A stretch of DNA of 64,000 bases from Arthrobacter sp. AFG20. Its GTDB lineage: Bacteria; Actinomycetota; Actinomycetes; Actinomycetales; Micrococcaceae. The stretch covers positions 124,001 through 188,000 of the forward strand of contig NZ_PJMC01000003.1 in NCBI RefSeq assembly GCF_002892795.1, read 5' to 3'. Below are positions 32,555-41,006 of this stretch, one piece after another. The position numbers and the translations under genes were made by a program. Below the pieces are notes generated by a model, which was not told the DNA's origin, did no database searches, and saw nothing but the letters and a program-made list of their open reading frames with translations. Position 1 is the first letter of the stretch; each line of letters begins with the position of its first letter.

Positions 32555-33298
32555 TTAGTAAGACGTCGAGTTGTGGACGCTGAAGTGGTATAGGTTCCGC
32601 GCCGAGCCGTAGCGCTTGAAGTCTGCGGGGTTGTCGGGGCGGCCGGCGGCGGCGAGCAGCCCGGCGAGTTCTTCCAGGTGCTCGGCCTTCATCGGCTTCT
32701 CGATGCAGTCCGCGCCGAGGGAAGCAACGGTTCCCTTCACGTAGATGCGGGCCTCATAGATGGAGTCACCGAGTGCGTCCCCCGCGTCGCCGCAGACCAC
32801 GAGCCGGCCGGCCTGCGCCATGAAGGCGGACATGTGGCCAATGTTGCCGCCCACCACAATGTCCACGCCCTTCATGGAGATTCCGCAGCGGGCTCCGGCA
32901 TTGCCGTCGATCACCACGAGTCCGCCATGGCCGGTGGCCGCGGCCGACTGGGAGGCGTCACCTTTTACATGGACCTTTCCGGACATGATGTTCTCGGCGA
33001 GTCCGACGCCGGCATTGCCGTTGATGGTCACCTCGCCTTTTTGGTGCATCCCGGCAGCGTAATAGCCGACGTGGCCGTTGATGGTGACAGTCGCCTCGGC
33101 GTTGATGCCGACGGCGAGGCTGTGCTTGCCGCCCGGGTTTTCGACGATCCATGACTGCCCGTCGACTGCGCTGTGCAGTGCCTGGTTTAGGTCGCGGACC
33201 GGGCTGTCGGCCAGGTCAACGCTGAAAGAGTCAACCGCAGCGCTTTCCTGCGCTGCTGCTGTCGGGGCCTGTGTTTTGGGGGCTGTCAGAGTGACCAT
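32555..33298 (-). CDS. GXGXG-domain subunit (glutamate synthase alpha C-terminal; MgsB-like)
   Basis: 247 aa. It consists of a right-handed beta-helix of repeated G-x-x-G-x-x-x-G turns (GHVGYYAAGMHQKGEVTINGNAG, GGLVVIDGNAGARCGISMKG, GNIGHMSAFMAQAGRLVVCGDAGDALGDS) after an N-terminal linker. In glutamate synthase this domain scaffolds the ammonia channel between the glutaminase and FMN domains. It overlaps the amidotransferase gene by 13 bases and is followed 12 bases later by the FMN subunit, in the order expected for mgsABC. Confidence 0.88.
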   Translation of the reverse strand: MVTLTAPKTQAPTAAAQESAAVDSFSVDLADSPVRDLNQALHSAVDGQSWIVENPGGKHSLAVGINAEATVTINGHVGYYAAGMHQKGEVTINGNAGVGLAENIMSGKVHVKGDASQSAAATGHGGLVVIDGNAGARCGISMKGVDIVVGGNIGHMSAFMAQAGRLVVCGDAGDALGDSIYEARIYVKGTVASLGADCIEKPMKAEHLEELAGLLAAAGRPDNPADFKRYGSARNLYHFSVHNSTSY

Positions 33299-34194
33299 GT
33301 GTAGACCTTTCCGGGTTCCGGTTCAAAGATGTGGGCAGTTTCGATGCCGGGCAGGGCCGCCAGGGCACGGTATTCGGAGGCCATGGCCACGTAGTCGTCC
33401 GTTTCGGCGATGATGGCCGGCTTGCAGGCGATGGGGTCGCGGACCACTGCCATGCTGTCGGCGGTGGTGACGACGAGCGTGTAGAAGCCGTCGAAGACCT
33501 TGCCGAGATTGGTCAGGGCCTCCTCCAGGGTGTCGCCCTGCTTCAGGCGGGAGGCGATGTAGCGGGCGCCGACTTCGGTGTCGTTGTCGGAGTCGAACAC
33601 CACGCCTTCGCGCAGCAGGTCCCGCCGGATGGTGGCGTGATTGGAGAACGAGCCGTTGTGGACGAGGCACAGGTCGTCGGCCACGGAGAACGGGTGGGAA
33701 CCGCCGGCGGTGACGGCCGACTCCGTGGCCATCCGCGTGTGGGACAAGCCCTGGCTGCCGGACATGGCCTCCAGCCCGTGCTCGGCGGCGATATCCATCG
33801 GATGGCCCACGCTCTTCATGACGGCTACGTGTTCACCGCGGCCGATGATGGTGGAGTCCGGGAGGGTTTCGCGCACTGCCTTTGCGAGTAGCTCGGTGTC
33901 GACGGCGGAGCTCACGAAGGTGGTATCGCCCACCACCTTGACTGCCGTTCCGGCAGAGGCGGGCAGCAGATTTTCCAGCGCCGCGGCGATCCCCGACGTC
34001 GGCAAGCCCTGATCCTTGCCCAGCAGGCTCAGTGTGGAGGTATTGCCGGAAACGAGGCCCGGGGTGTCGTAGACGGCGAGGCCGGCGGAGTCCGGGCCGC
34101 GGTCCACGATCTGGCACATCATCGAGGACAGGAGGCTGCCCATCCGGGGGTGCAGCAGGGGGTTGCGCAGCTGCAGCGCGGCGATTCCGCACAT
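33286..34194 (-). CDS. Class II glutamine amidotransferase subunit (MgsA-like)
   Basis: 302 aa starting MCGIAALQL, with Cys2 as the N-terminal nucleophile after Met removal. Other Ntn-glutaminase features are GLSHTRMATESAVT near residue 150, the glutamine-binding LVHNGSFSNHATIRRDLLREG near 178 and FDSDNDTEVGARYIASRL near 200. It covers only the glutaminase domain of GltB. It should release (methyl)amine or ammonia from the amide donor for transfer to 2-oxoglutarate by the FMN subunit. In N-methylglutamate synthase the donor is gamma-glutamylmethylamide. The gene lies 61 bases after the GlnT-like gene. Confidence 0.88.
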   Translation of the reverse strand: MCGIAALQLRNPLLHPRMGSLLSSMMCQIVDRGPDSAGLAVYDTPGLVSGNTSTLSLLGKDQGLPTSGIAAALENLLPASAGTAVKVVGDTTFVSSAVDTELLAKAVRETLPDSTIIGRGEHVAVMKSVGHPMDIAAEHGLEAMSGSQGLSHTRMATESAVTAGGSHPFSVADDLCLVHNGSFSNHATIRRDLLREGVVFDSDNDTEVGARYIASRLKQGDTLEEALTNLGKVFDGFYTLVVTTADSMAVVRDPIACKPAIIAETDDYVAMASEYRALAALPGIETAHIFEPEPGKVYTWSL

Positions 34195-34255
34195 TTCAGG
34201 GTCCTTTGCTAGGTGGGCTGGTTCTTGGTTGAGGCCAGTTCTTGGCAGGTGCCGG

Positions 34256-35629
34256 TCAGATCGAGGTCAGATAGGTACGGATTTCCCAGTCGCTCACCTG
34301 GTTGTGCCAGGTCAGGAACTCCTCTTCCTTGGCGTCGGCGTAGTAGTTGCCGATCGCCTCGTTCCCGCTGAGGCTCGACAGGATCACAGGATCCCGACGC
34401 AGGGCCTCCACTGCGTGGAGCAGAGTTGCCGGCAACAGGTGGGCATCGGGCCGTGCTTCGCCCGGACCGGAGGGTGCACCTGGGTCCACATCCCTTCCGA
34501 TGCCGTCCAGCCCGGCCTCGATGGCGGTGGCGATGGCGAGGTAGGGGTTGGCCGAGCCGTCCCCGGACCGCAGCTCGATCCGCTTTTCGTCCGGCACACG
34601 GACCATGTGGGTCCGGTCGTTGCCTCCGAAGGAGGCCTTCCGCGGTGACCACGTTGCCCCGGAGGAGCTGGTGGTGGCACCGCTGCGCTTGTAGGAATTA
34701 ACCGTCGGCGCCAGGAAGGCCTGCAGCGCCGGGGCGTGCTCGAGGAGGCCGCCGATGAAGGAGTATGCGAGCTCTGACAACCCAAGGCCGCGGTCGCCGT
34801 CGTCCCCGGGGAAAAGGGCATCCGCCCCTGACCACAGGGACAGGTGGAAGTGCAGGCCCGTGCCGGTGCGGTCGGTGAAAGGCTTGGGCATGAAGGTTGC
34901 CGTCATGCCGCGCTGTTCGGCGAGGATGTTCAGGATGTAGCGCAGGGAGACCACACGATCGGCAGTGGTCAGGGCGTCGGCGTAGTTAAAGTTCTGTTCG
35001 AACTGGCCGGCGGCGTCCTCGTGGTCGCTGGCGTAGTTGCCCCAGCCCAGGCTGTTCATGGCCGTGGAGATGGAGGTGAGGTGCTCGTACATGCGGGTGA
35101 CGCCGCGTGCGTCATAGCAGGGACGGGGCGAGTCGTCGCGGGTATCGGCGGTGCTGAGGGTGCCGTCCGGGTTCTTGTTGACGAGGAAGTATTCCACCTC
35201 GGCGCCGATCTTTGCCTGCATTCCCTTCTCAGCCAGGCGGGCGAGGGTGTTCTTGAGGATGACGCGGGGCGCGTAGGGCCAGGGCTTGCCGTCGACGTAG
35301 GGGTCACAGTGGATCAGCGCCAGACCTTCTTTGATGAACGGCACCGGGGTGAAGGACGCGAGGTCGGGAATGGCAATGAGGTCTGAGTCCTGCGGCTTCT
35401 GGCCAATGAGGCCGGCGGCGTAGCCGGCGAATCCCATGGCTCCGGCCTCGAGCTCGTCGGCGGCTTCGACGGGCACCAGCTTGGCGCACGGCTTGCCGGT
35501 CATGTCCACGAAGGTGGCCAGCAGGAAGCGGACATCGTGGGCCTTGGCGATGTCCGCCAGGGCGATCCGCCCGGCTTCCAGCGAAGCGGCGGGCTCCGTT
35601 GCTACTTCAGGTGTTGCGAGGCTTGTCAT
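34256..35629 (-). CDS. GlnT-type glutamine synthetase / gamma-glutamylmethylamide synthetase
   Basis: 457 aa from ATG 35629 (AGGAC upstream). Glutamine synthetase fold: beta-grasp N-domain, then AKIGAEVEYFLVNKN near residue 160, YASDHEDAAGQFEQNFNYADALTTADR near 225, GTGLHFHLSLW near 290 and NSYKRSGATTSSSGATWSPRKASFGGNDR near 350, with glutamate and ATP/metal residues preserved. The short type called GlnT/GS III-like includes GmaS, which ligates methylamine to glutamate with ATP. Heading the operon with the three synthase subunits, opposite a dimethylamine oxygenase, GmaS is the better call. Plain glutamine synthesis cannot be excluded from sequence. Confidence 0.85.
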   Translation of the reverse strand: MTSLATPEVATEPAASLEAGRIALADIAKAHDVRFLLATFVDMTGKPCAKLVPVEAADELEAGAMGFAGYAAGLIGQKPQDSDLIAIPDLASFTPVPFIKEGLALIHCDPYVDGKPWPYAPRVILKNTLARLAEKGMQAKIGAEVEYFLVNKNPDGTLSTADTRDDSPRPCYDARGVTRMYEHLTSISTAMNSLGWGNYASDHEDAAGQFEQNFNYADALTTADRVVSLRYILNILAEQRGMTATFMPKPFTDRTGTGLHFHLSLWSGADALFPGDDGDRGLGLSELAYSFIGGLLEHAPALQAFLAPTVNSYKRSGATTSSSGATWSPRKASFGGNDRTHMVRVPDEKRIELRSGDGSANPYLAIATAIEAGLDGIGRDVDPGAPSGPGEARPDAHLLPATLLHAVEALRRDPVILSSLSGNEAIGNYYADAKEEEFLTWHNQVSDWEIRTYLTSI

Positions 35630-35764
35630 CGGAACTGTCCTGTTCGGTTCGGTGTTACCTGCGGTGAAACGTTGTTGAACCACAGTAGCCAACCCGATGT
35701 TACAAAAGAGCGCTCCGATTGTTAAATCTGAAAGACGGGCGGAGTCGGTGATGGCAACGGGAAA

Positions 35765-35815
35765 TTAACTCAGGCGAAACCCGCCGCGGTTCACTACGGT
35801 GAATCATGGTTTCAC
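35765..35815. promoter_or_regulatory. Half-site array in the divergent amine-operon promoter region
   Basis: Between the divergent operons (35630-35845) three TTCAC/GTGAA half-sites alternate: TTCAC (35790-35794), GTGAA (35799-35803) and TTCAC (35811-35815); the first pair extends to GGTTCAC-TACG-GTGAATC. A GlnR-like pattern also reads through it: TTAAC-N6-GAAAC (35765-35780), then nine bases, then TTCAC-N6-GAATC (35790-35805). The spacing between the two pairs is three bases longer than the GlnR consensus. It is a likely control point for both transcription units. Confidence 0.45.
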
Positions 35816-35845
35816 GTCACTACTCGATCAATCCAGGAGGATAAC

Positions 35846-36226
35846 GTGGAAATCACCACCACAGGCACACTCAGCAAGGCGGGCTCAATCCATAAAGTGG
35901 AGGGCGGTTACCTTGGCCTGCCGGCGATGAACGAGCCGGGCTGCGAGGCAGCCATCGGGGACTCCCTGTCCAACCCGGAGGGCGCGGCCATCAGCGCCGG
36001 CTTCTTCGAACTCAAGGCCTCCGAGCCGCTGGTCTACGAATACACCTACGACGAAATGAAGGTGGTGGTGCAGGGGGAGTTCATCCTGACGGACCAGGCC
36101 ACGGGGGACGTCACGCGCGCCAAGGAACGGGACGTCCTGTTTTTCCCCAAGGGCACCACGGTCAAGTTCGAAACCCCGGACTACGCCCTGGGGTTTTACA
36201 CCGGCCACCGTTCCTTCGCCCCCTAG
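35846..36226 (+). CDS. Cupin protein (EutQ-like)
   Basis: 126 aa, GTG start with AGGAGG six bases upstream. A single cupin barrel is visible: SEPLVYEYTYDEMKVVVQGEFILTDQATGDVTRAKERDVLFFPKGTTVKF, close in style to ethanolamine-utilisation EutQ-type cupins. It opens the plus-strand methylated-amine operon. It may sense or bind the amine, act as an acetate-kinase-like accessory as for EutQ, or protect an enzyme; the sequence does not decide. The metal-binding histidines of the classic cupin motif are largely absent. Confidence 0.82.
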   Translation: MEITTTGTLSKAGSIHKVEGGYLGLPAMNEPGCEAAIGDSLSNPEGAAISAGFFELKASEPLVYEYTYDEMKVVVQGEFILTDQATGDVTRAKERDVLFFPKGTTVKFETPDYALGFYTGHRSFAP

Positions 36227-36235
36227 CCCGCGGCC

Positions 36236-36706
36236 ATGGGACCCATGTCCACACCCCCGTCCAGAACCATTTACGCAACGTTCGGTGCCGAAGCGCACTC
36301 CGGCGCCGGTCCGGAGACCGGACACCAATCCGGCACAGAATTCCGCCCGGACCTGGCTGTCGGGCAGGCATCGCCGGACTCGCTGAAACGTCTGAAGGAT
36401 GTCCTCAACCAGGCCTACGTGGGGGTACGCCTTGTGATCGCCGGCCCGTCGGCTGACATCCTTGCCGCACGCGCCGCTGCGGCGGAATGCGGCATGGTGG
36501 AGGAAGAAATGACCCTGCTGCACCGGGTCGACGGACACCGGCGCGTATTCTGCGCCCACTGCCGGGCCACAACCTCCATGCCTGAGGCGTCTGCCCATGA
36601 GATCGGCTGCAGTGGCTGCGCCACTGTCCTGTCCGTATCGGAGCACTTCTCGCGGCGTCTTGCTGCGCACCTCGGCTACGCCGCCCACGCGGAGGAGGCG
36701 GCGTGA
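36236..36706 (+). CDS. Dimethylamine monooxygenase subunit DmmA-like protein
   Basis: 156 aa. The C-terminal half carries a zinc-ribbon-like pair of CxxC motifs, FCAHCRATT near residue 105 and IGCSGCATVLSVSEHFSRRLAAHLGY near 123, which I recognise from the DmmA-like subunit of dimethylamine monooxygenase and oxidative N-demethylases. The N-terminal half (LKRLKDVLNQAYVGVRLVIAGPSADILAARAAA) is an alpha/beta domain. There is no ribosome-binding site before either ATG (36236 or 36245), so translation may be coupled to the cupin gene 10 bases upstream. Its end overlaps the next gene by 4 bases. Confidence 0.8.
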   Translation: MGPMSTPPSRTIYATFGAEAHSGAGPETGHQSGTEFRPDLAVGQASPDSLKRLKDVLNQAYVGVRLVIAGPSADILAARAAAAECGMVEEEMTLLHRVDGHRRVFCAHCRATTSMPEASAHEIGCSGCATVLSVSEHFSRRLAAHLGYAAHAEEAA

Positions 36707-37659
36707 CGGCCACAGCGCTCCTGGCGGGCGGCCTCAAGCTGCAGGTTGCTGAAGTCACCGCCCAAACGCCCTCCATCACCAGCATCACATTCACGGATCC
36801 GGCCGGCGGTCCGCTGCCAGCCTATGTTCCGGGAAGCCACCTGCTCGTCCAGTGCGGCGACGGCGTCAATGCCTACTCGCTGACCGGTTCAGGCAGGTCG
36901 CCGTCGGACTACAGCGTCTCGGTCCTCCGCGTTGCGAGCGGCGCGGGCGGATCAGCCGCCATGCACCGCCTCCGTGCTGGTGATCGGGTTCTGGTTTCCC
37001 GTCCCCGCAGCGCCTTCACCCCCATGGCCACGGCCAGGCACCACCTGCTCATCGCAGGAGGGATCGGCGTCACGCCCATGCTCTCCCACGCGCGGGCCGC
37101 CGCGGAGTGGGGCATGGCAGCAACCATGATCTACATGTATCGGCCCGCGGAAGGGGCACATGTTCCGGAACTCAGGGAGCTGCTCGACACCCGCCTCGTG
37201 GAATGCACGGACCGGGGCAGCTTCCGGCAGGCACTGGCGGAGAAACTCAGCAGTCAGCGGCTGGGCACGCACCTTTACGTCTGCGGACCCGCAGCCTTCA
37301 TGGAGTCCGTGCTCGCCAGCGCCCGGGAGTTGGGCTGGCCGGAAACACGCCTGCACTCAGAGCCGTTTGGCACACCGGAACTCGACGCCGGTCAACCGTT
37401 CCGGGCGAAGCTCACCCGGAGCGGAATACAGGTTGAAATCCCTGCCGGCGTATCGCTGCTGGAGGCCCTGGAGGGCGCCGACGTCGGAGTTCCGAACATG
37501 TGCCGGAAGGGCGTTTGCGGTGAATGCTCCGTCGCCGTTCTCCGTGGCACCCCGCAGCACCGCGACCTGTACCTGAGCGAGGACCAGAAAGCTTCCGGCC
37601 GGACCATGATGTGCTGCGTCTCCCGCAGCCTGGACCAAGAATTGGAGCTTGACCTTTGA
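36703..37659 (+). CDS. Dimethylamine monooxygenase reductase subunit (PDR/VanB-type, FMN + 2Fe-2S)
   Basis: 318 aa, GTG start inside the previous gene (GTGA overlap) with GAGGAGG upstream. Flavin domain at 10-110 (VQCGDGVNAYSLTG), NAD-binding domain at 110-225 (LLIAGGIGVTPMLSHARAAAEWG, LYVCGPAAFMESVL) and a C-terminal plant-type 2Fe-2S domain with CRKGVCGECSVAVLRG and a final Cys in MMCCVSRS. This order (flavin, NAD, ferredoxin) is that of phthalate dioxygenase reductase. It should pass electrons from NAD(P)H to the heme subunit encoded next. Confidence 0.9.
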   Translation: MTATALLAGGLKLQVAEVTAQTPSITSITFTDPAGGPLPAYVPGSHLLVQCGDGVNAYSLTGSGRSPSDYSVSVLRVASGAGGSAAMHRLRAGDRVLVSRPRSAFTPMATARHHLLIAGGIGVTPMLSHARAAAEWGMAATMIYMYRPAEGAHVPELRELLDTRLVECTDRGSFRQALAEKLSSQRLGTHLYVCGPAAFMESVLASARELGWPETRLHSEPFGTPELDAGQPFRAKLTRSGIQVEIPAGVSLLEALEGADVGVPNMCRKGVCGECSVAVLRGTPQHRDLYLSEDQKASGRTMMCCVSRSLDQELELDL

Positions 37660-38666
37660 GCACGAACCTCATCGACCACGCAATTCCCCAGGAGGCGGCG
37701 ACCATCCTCCCGGAACGCATCACGCGCTTTCCGTTCCCGTTCTCCGCCGACAGCTACCGCTACAGCACCAACATCGAGCCCGCCCTCAAGCCTGTAAGCA
37801 CCGAGGCAGGCGGCTGGGGCACCCGTCTACTGGACATCGACGAACACTATCTGCAGGAACTCGGGGAGCGCGCCGCGGTGCTGCAGCGGGACCCCTCCCG
37901 GCTGCAGGTTCTGCCCCACATGCGCCCCGCCGTCTGGGATGCCATCACCACCCTGCTGCCGATCATGGCCGACGAACACCCGGAAACGATGTCCTTCGAA
38001 CGGAAGGGTGACTCCTGCCGGTGGCAGAACCGGCTGCACAACCTGGACCTGGAGTTCACGGCCGGCGTAGATGCGTCCCTGCCCGCCGAACCCCTCCTGT
38101 TCCTGGGCAGCCAGATCCAGGACGACATCGCCCTCCTAGACCAGCGCGAGAACGCGCTCTGGCTCGACGCCGGGCTGGTGACCTTCGCCGCCGACTGGTC
38201 CCTCGGGTTCGACGTCGGCATGAAATTCCTGGAAGTCCACGGCCCCGTCCCCCGGGTGCACGACGAGCAGATCATCACCCGTGCCCAGCAGTTCCTGATG
38301 AATCTCCAGCCCGGGGAGAAATACCGGCGGACCAACTGGACCATGACCGTCGGTCGGCGCCTGGACACCTCCACCGAGACCTATCCCGAATGGGCACAGG
38401 ACCGCAGCGCCGTCGTGACCGATCCTGCCCTGCCCGACAGGCTGCACCTGCGGGTGGAAGTCCAGCACCTCATCCGCCTTCCCCACTCAGGAGCAATCCT
38501 GTTCCTGGTCCGCACCCACCTGCTGTCCCTGGCCGACATTGCCCGCGTTCCGGCCTGGCGGGAACGCCTCGGCCGGGTCCTGGCCGAACTTCCGCCTGAC
38601 ATGGCCGGCTACAAGGGCATCAGCCGCTACCGCGAGGCCGCGTCCGCCTGGCTTCTGGCCGGCTGA
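37656..38666 (+). CDS. Heme-dependent oxidative N-demethylase alpha subunit (DUF3445 family)
   Basis: 336 aa. It starts at TTG 37656 (TTGA overlap with the previous stop; GGAG upstream). The family pattern is clear: FPFPFSADSYRYSTNIEPALKP near residue 25, LQVLPHMRPAVWDAITTLLPIMADEHPETM near 85, DIALLDQRENALWLDAGLVTFAADWSLGFDVGMKFLEVHGPVP near 155 and NWTMTVGRRLDTSTETYPEW near 225. Members use a heme in a PAS-like fold to oxidise dimethylamine to methylamine plus formaldehyde. Coupling to the reductase and DmmA-like genes supports this. The folate-binding aminomethyltransferase-like subunit seen in other loci is not present in the window. Confidence 0.87.
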   Translation: MSTNLIDHAIPQEAATILPERITRFPFPFSADSYRYSTNIEPALKPVSTEAGGWGTRLLDIDEHYLQELGERAAVLQRDPSRLQVLPHMRPAVWDAITTLLPIMADEHPETMSFERKGDSCRWQNRLHNLDLEFTAGVDASLPAEPLLFLGSQIQDDIALLDQRENALWLDAGLVTFAADWSLGFDVGMKFLEVHGPVPRVHDEQIITRAQQFLMNLQPGEKYRRTNWTMTVGRRLDTSTETYPEWAQDRSAVVTDPALPDRLHLRVEVQHLIRLPHSGAILFLVRTHLLSLADIARVPAWRERLGRVLAELPPDMAGYKGISRYREAASAWLLAG

Positions 38667-38710
38667 ATACCCAACTGAAAATCCCCTTTCCGTCCCTGAT
38701 TGGAGTTTCC

Positions 38711-40000
38711 ATGAATTCTGGAGATGTTGCCTGGATTCTCGCCGCCAGTGCCCTGGTGTGCATGATGATCCCCGCACTGGCCCTGTTCTACGGGGGCATG
38801 GTGGGTTCCCGCAGGATCCTGAACATGATGATGATGTGCTTCGGCGGGGTGAGCGTCGTCGCTGTCCTCTGGGCGGTGTTCGGCTACTCGATGGTCTTCG
38901 GCAATTCCCTCGGCGGGGCCGGCCTCATCGGTGACGTCACCGAGTACCTCGGCCTGGGCCAGCTGCTGGCCGAGGATCCCGATGCCGCCATACCGCCTGC
39001 ACTTTTCGCCGCCTTCCAGCTGTTCTTCGCCGGAATCACCACCGCCATCATCGCCGGAGCCGCGGCTGGCCGGATGAAGTTCGGTGCGTGGATGACCTTC
39101 GCCGCGCTGTGGGCAACCCTGGTCTACTTCCCGGTGGCCCACTGGGTTTTCGCCTTCAGCTCGGCGGACGGTTCAGTAACCGGCGGCTGGATCGTCAACA
39201 ACCTCAAGGCGGTCGACTTCGCCGGCGGAACGGCCGTGCACATGAACGCCGGAATCGCAGCCCTCGCCCTCGCGCTGGTCCTGGGACGCAGCGCGGGCTG
39301 GCCCAAGAGCGAGCACGTCAAGCCGCACAGCCGCCCGCTGGTGCTGGTCGGAGCGGGACTGCTGTGGGCCGGCTGGTTCGGCTTCAACGCCGGTTCCGCC
39401 CTTACCGCCGGGCACTCGGCGTCGGTGGTCTTCCTGAACACGGCCGTGGCTGGAGCCGCCGGCCTGCTCGCCTGGGCCCTTGTGGAACGCATCAGGCTGG
39501 GTAGCGCCAGCAGCATGGGCGCCGCTTCCGGACTGATTTCGGCCCTCGTGGCCATCACCCCTGCGTGCGGTGCCGTGAGCCCGCTTGGCGCGCTGGCCAT
39601 CGGACTCATCGCCGGGGCCGTCTGCTCGCTTGCCATCGAGCTGAAGTTCCGGCTCGGGTTTGACGACTCCCTCGACGTCGTCGGCGTGCACCTCATCGGC
39701 GGCATCATCGGAACCCTGCTAATTGGGCTCTTCGCCACGGACGCCGCCCCGAACAAGGTTAACGGACTCTTCTACGGCGGAGGGTTTGACCTGCTCGGCA
39801 TCCAGACCGTCGCAACCGTGGCCGTGCTGGCCTACTCCTTTGCCGTCACGTGGGTCATCGCCAAGGTCCTCAACATCACCGTAGGCCTCCGCATCGACGA
39901 GGCAGCCGAACTCCGCGGCATCGACATTGCTGCCCACTCCGAATCCGCCTACCTGATGGATGAGGAGCCCGTGGAACTGGGCTCCCCGCACCGGGTCTGA
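38711..40000 (+). CDS. amt: Ammonium transporter (Amt family)
   Basis: 429 aa with 11 expected membrane segments. Amt residues are visible: VDFAGGTAVHMNAGIAALALALVLG near residue 170 (first pore His and the essential Asp), GWFGFNAGSALTAG near 223, and GVHLIGGIIGTLLIGLFA near 325 (second pore His). The C-terminal tail GIDIAAHSESAYLMDE matches the signalling helix that contacts PII proteins, so GlnK regulation is likely. Amt channels conduct ammonium and methylammonium. At the end of the dimethylamine operon (44 bases after it, weak ribosome-binding site) it may recapture leaked ammonia or methylamine. Confidence 0.93.
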   Translation: MNSGDVAWILAASALVCMMIPALALFYGGMVGSRRILNMMMMCFGGVSVVAVLWAVFGYSMVFGNSLGGAGLIGDVTEYLGLGQLLAEDPDAAIPPALFAAFQLFFAGITTAIIAGAAAGRMKFGAWMTFAALWATLVYFPVAHWVFAFSSADGSVTGGWIVNNLKAVDFAGGTAVHMNAGIAALALALVLGRSAGWPKSEHVKPHSRPLVLVGAGLLWAGWFGFNAGSALTAGHSASVVFLNTAVAGAAGLLAWALVERIRLGSASSMGAASGLISALVAITPACGAVSPLGALAIGLIAGAVCSLAIELKFRLGFDDSLDVVGVHLIGGIIGTLLIGLFATDAAPNKVNGLFYGGGFDLLGIQTVATVAVLAYSFAVTWVIAKVLNITVGLRIDEAAELRGIDIAAHSESAYLMDEEPVELGSPHRV

Positions 40001-40005
40001 AATTA

Positions 40006-40052
40006 CGCACACGTAGGGCCTGGCACGGACAGTGCCAGGCCCTACGTGTGCG
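40006..40052. terminator. Perfect 21-bp hairpin terminator
   Basis: CGCACACGTAGGGCC... pairs perfectly over 21 bp around the loop GGACA, starting 5 bases after the amt stop and ending 16 bases before the convergent transglycosylase stop. There is no T-run; it should stop both transcripts. Confidence 0.85.
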
Positions 40053-40068
40053 CCGGCCCCGTGTCGGG

Positions 40069-40842
40069 CTACCCCGCCAGCTCCGCATACCCAACAGCCT
40101 GCTCGCCCACTTGCGCCAGGTAGGCCTCGGACTGGTTATAGGACCAGATGGCATCGGTCCAGCCCTGGTCCGTGGTGAGATCGCGGCCGCCGGCACACAG
40201 GTAGCCGGCAGCGCTGAGGGCGGCGTCGTCGATGTTGTGCGGATCGGCCACGCCGTCACCGTTTGCGTCCTTTCCTTCCATCTTCCAGGTGGAGGGAATG
40301 AACTGCATGGGTCCGACGGCGCGGTCCCAGCGGGCGTCGCCGTCGAGCGCGCCGGCGTCGGTGTCGGCAATGGCGGCGAAGCCATCGCCATTGAGGCCGG
40401 GGCCGACGATCGGACCGCTCACGTCTCCCGAAGCCGCGAGGTGGCCTCCGCCGAGGGCGCCATGATGCGATTCGACGAACCCGACGGCAGCCACCGTGTT
40501 CCAGCCGATCCCGCACGCCGGTGCTGCGGCATTCGCCATGCCGGCCGCGGCAACGTACGCCCTAAGAGCCCGTGCAGGAATCCCAGTCTGCACAGCGGTC
40601 CGGGCCAGCCAGCCTGGCTCAACAGTCCTGGTGATGTTTACGGCATGCGCACTGCCGCTTGCCAGCGGCACGAACTTTCCTGCCGTCTGCGGCGGAGCCG
40701 ACTGGGCCGCACGCACACCCGCTCCGGAATTCCCCGCGCCGGGCAAGCCTGCATCGGTCACACCCAGAAGCCAGAACGCGCCCGCGGTAATGGCGCAGAA
40801 CGCGAAAAGGCTGAGAACCGCAAGGCGTTTCAGACGGAGCAC
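40069..40842 (-). CDS. Secreted lytic transglycosylase (MltB/SLT-like)
   Basis: 257 aa from GTG 40842, or 272 aa from ATG 40887; neither has a ribosome-binding site. I prefer GTG because the signal/anchor helix (LKRLAVLSLFAFCAITAGAFWLLG) then begins at residue 3, and a TAGGCT box lies five bases upstream, as for a leaderless message. The lysozyme-like domain shows a catalytic Glu in AAVGFVESHHGALGG, DRAVGPMQFIPSTWKM and the calcium-type insert DANGDGVADPHNIDDAALSAAGYLC, ending AIWSYNQSEAYLAQV. It should cleave peptidoglycan glycan strands outside the membrane. Confidence 0.85.
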   Translation of the reverse strand: MLRLKRLAVLSLFAFCAITAGAFWLLGVTDAGLPGAGNSGAGVRAAQSAPPQTAGKFVPLASGSAHAVNITRTVEPGWLARTAVQTGIPARALRAYVAAAGMANAAAPACGIGWNTVAAVGFVESHHGALGGGHLAASGDVSGPIVGPGLNGDGFAAIADTDAGALDGDARWDRAVGPMQFIPSTWKMEGKDANGDGVADPHNIDDAALSAAGYLCAGGRDLTTDQGWTDAIWSYNQSEAYLAQVGEQAVGYAELAG

Positions 40843-40907
40843 GGAACAGCCTAACCCGGCGGCGGCGCGCCATGTGCCCACCGGCATGAAGTGGCGTCAC
40901 GAGCTTG

Positions 40908-40936
40908 TTGCGCACATCACATTGTCCTGTTATCGT
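40908..40936 (+). promoter_or_regulatory. Candidate promoter of the CoA-transferase cluster
   Basis: TTGCGC (40908-40913), a 17-base spacer and TATCGT (40931-40936) lie 70 bases before the CaiB-like ATG. The match is moderate. The predicted leader contains a purine-rich ribosome-binding site, GGCAGGGATGAC. No IclR-type palindrome stands out. Confidence 0.4.
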
Positions 40937-41006
40937 TTCTCCGCCTAATGACAAGCACCTCCCACACAATGGGAGATTCGGCGCCAAGAGCGCAGGCAGG
41001 GATGAC

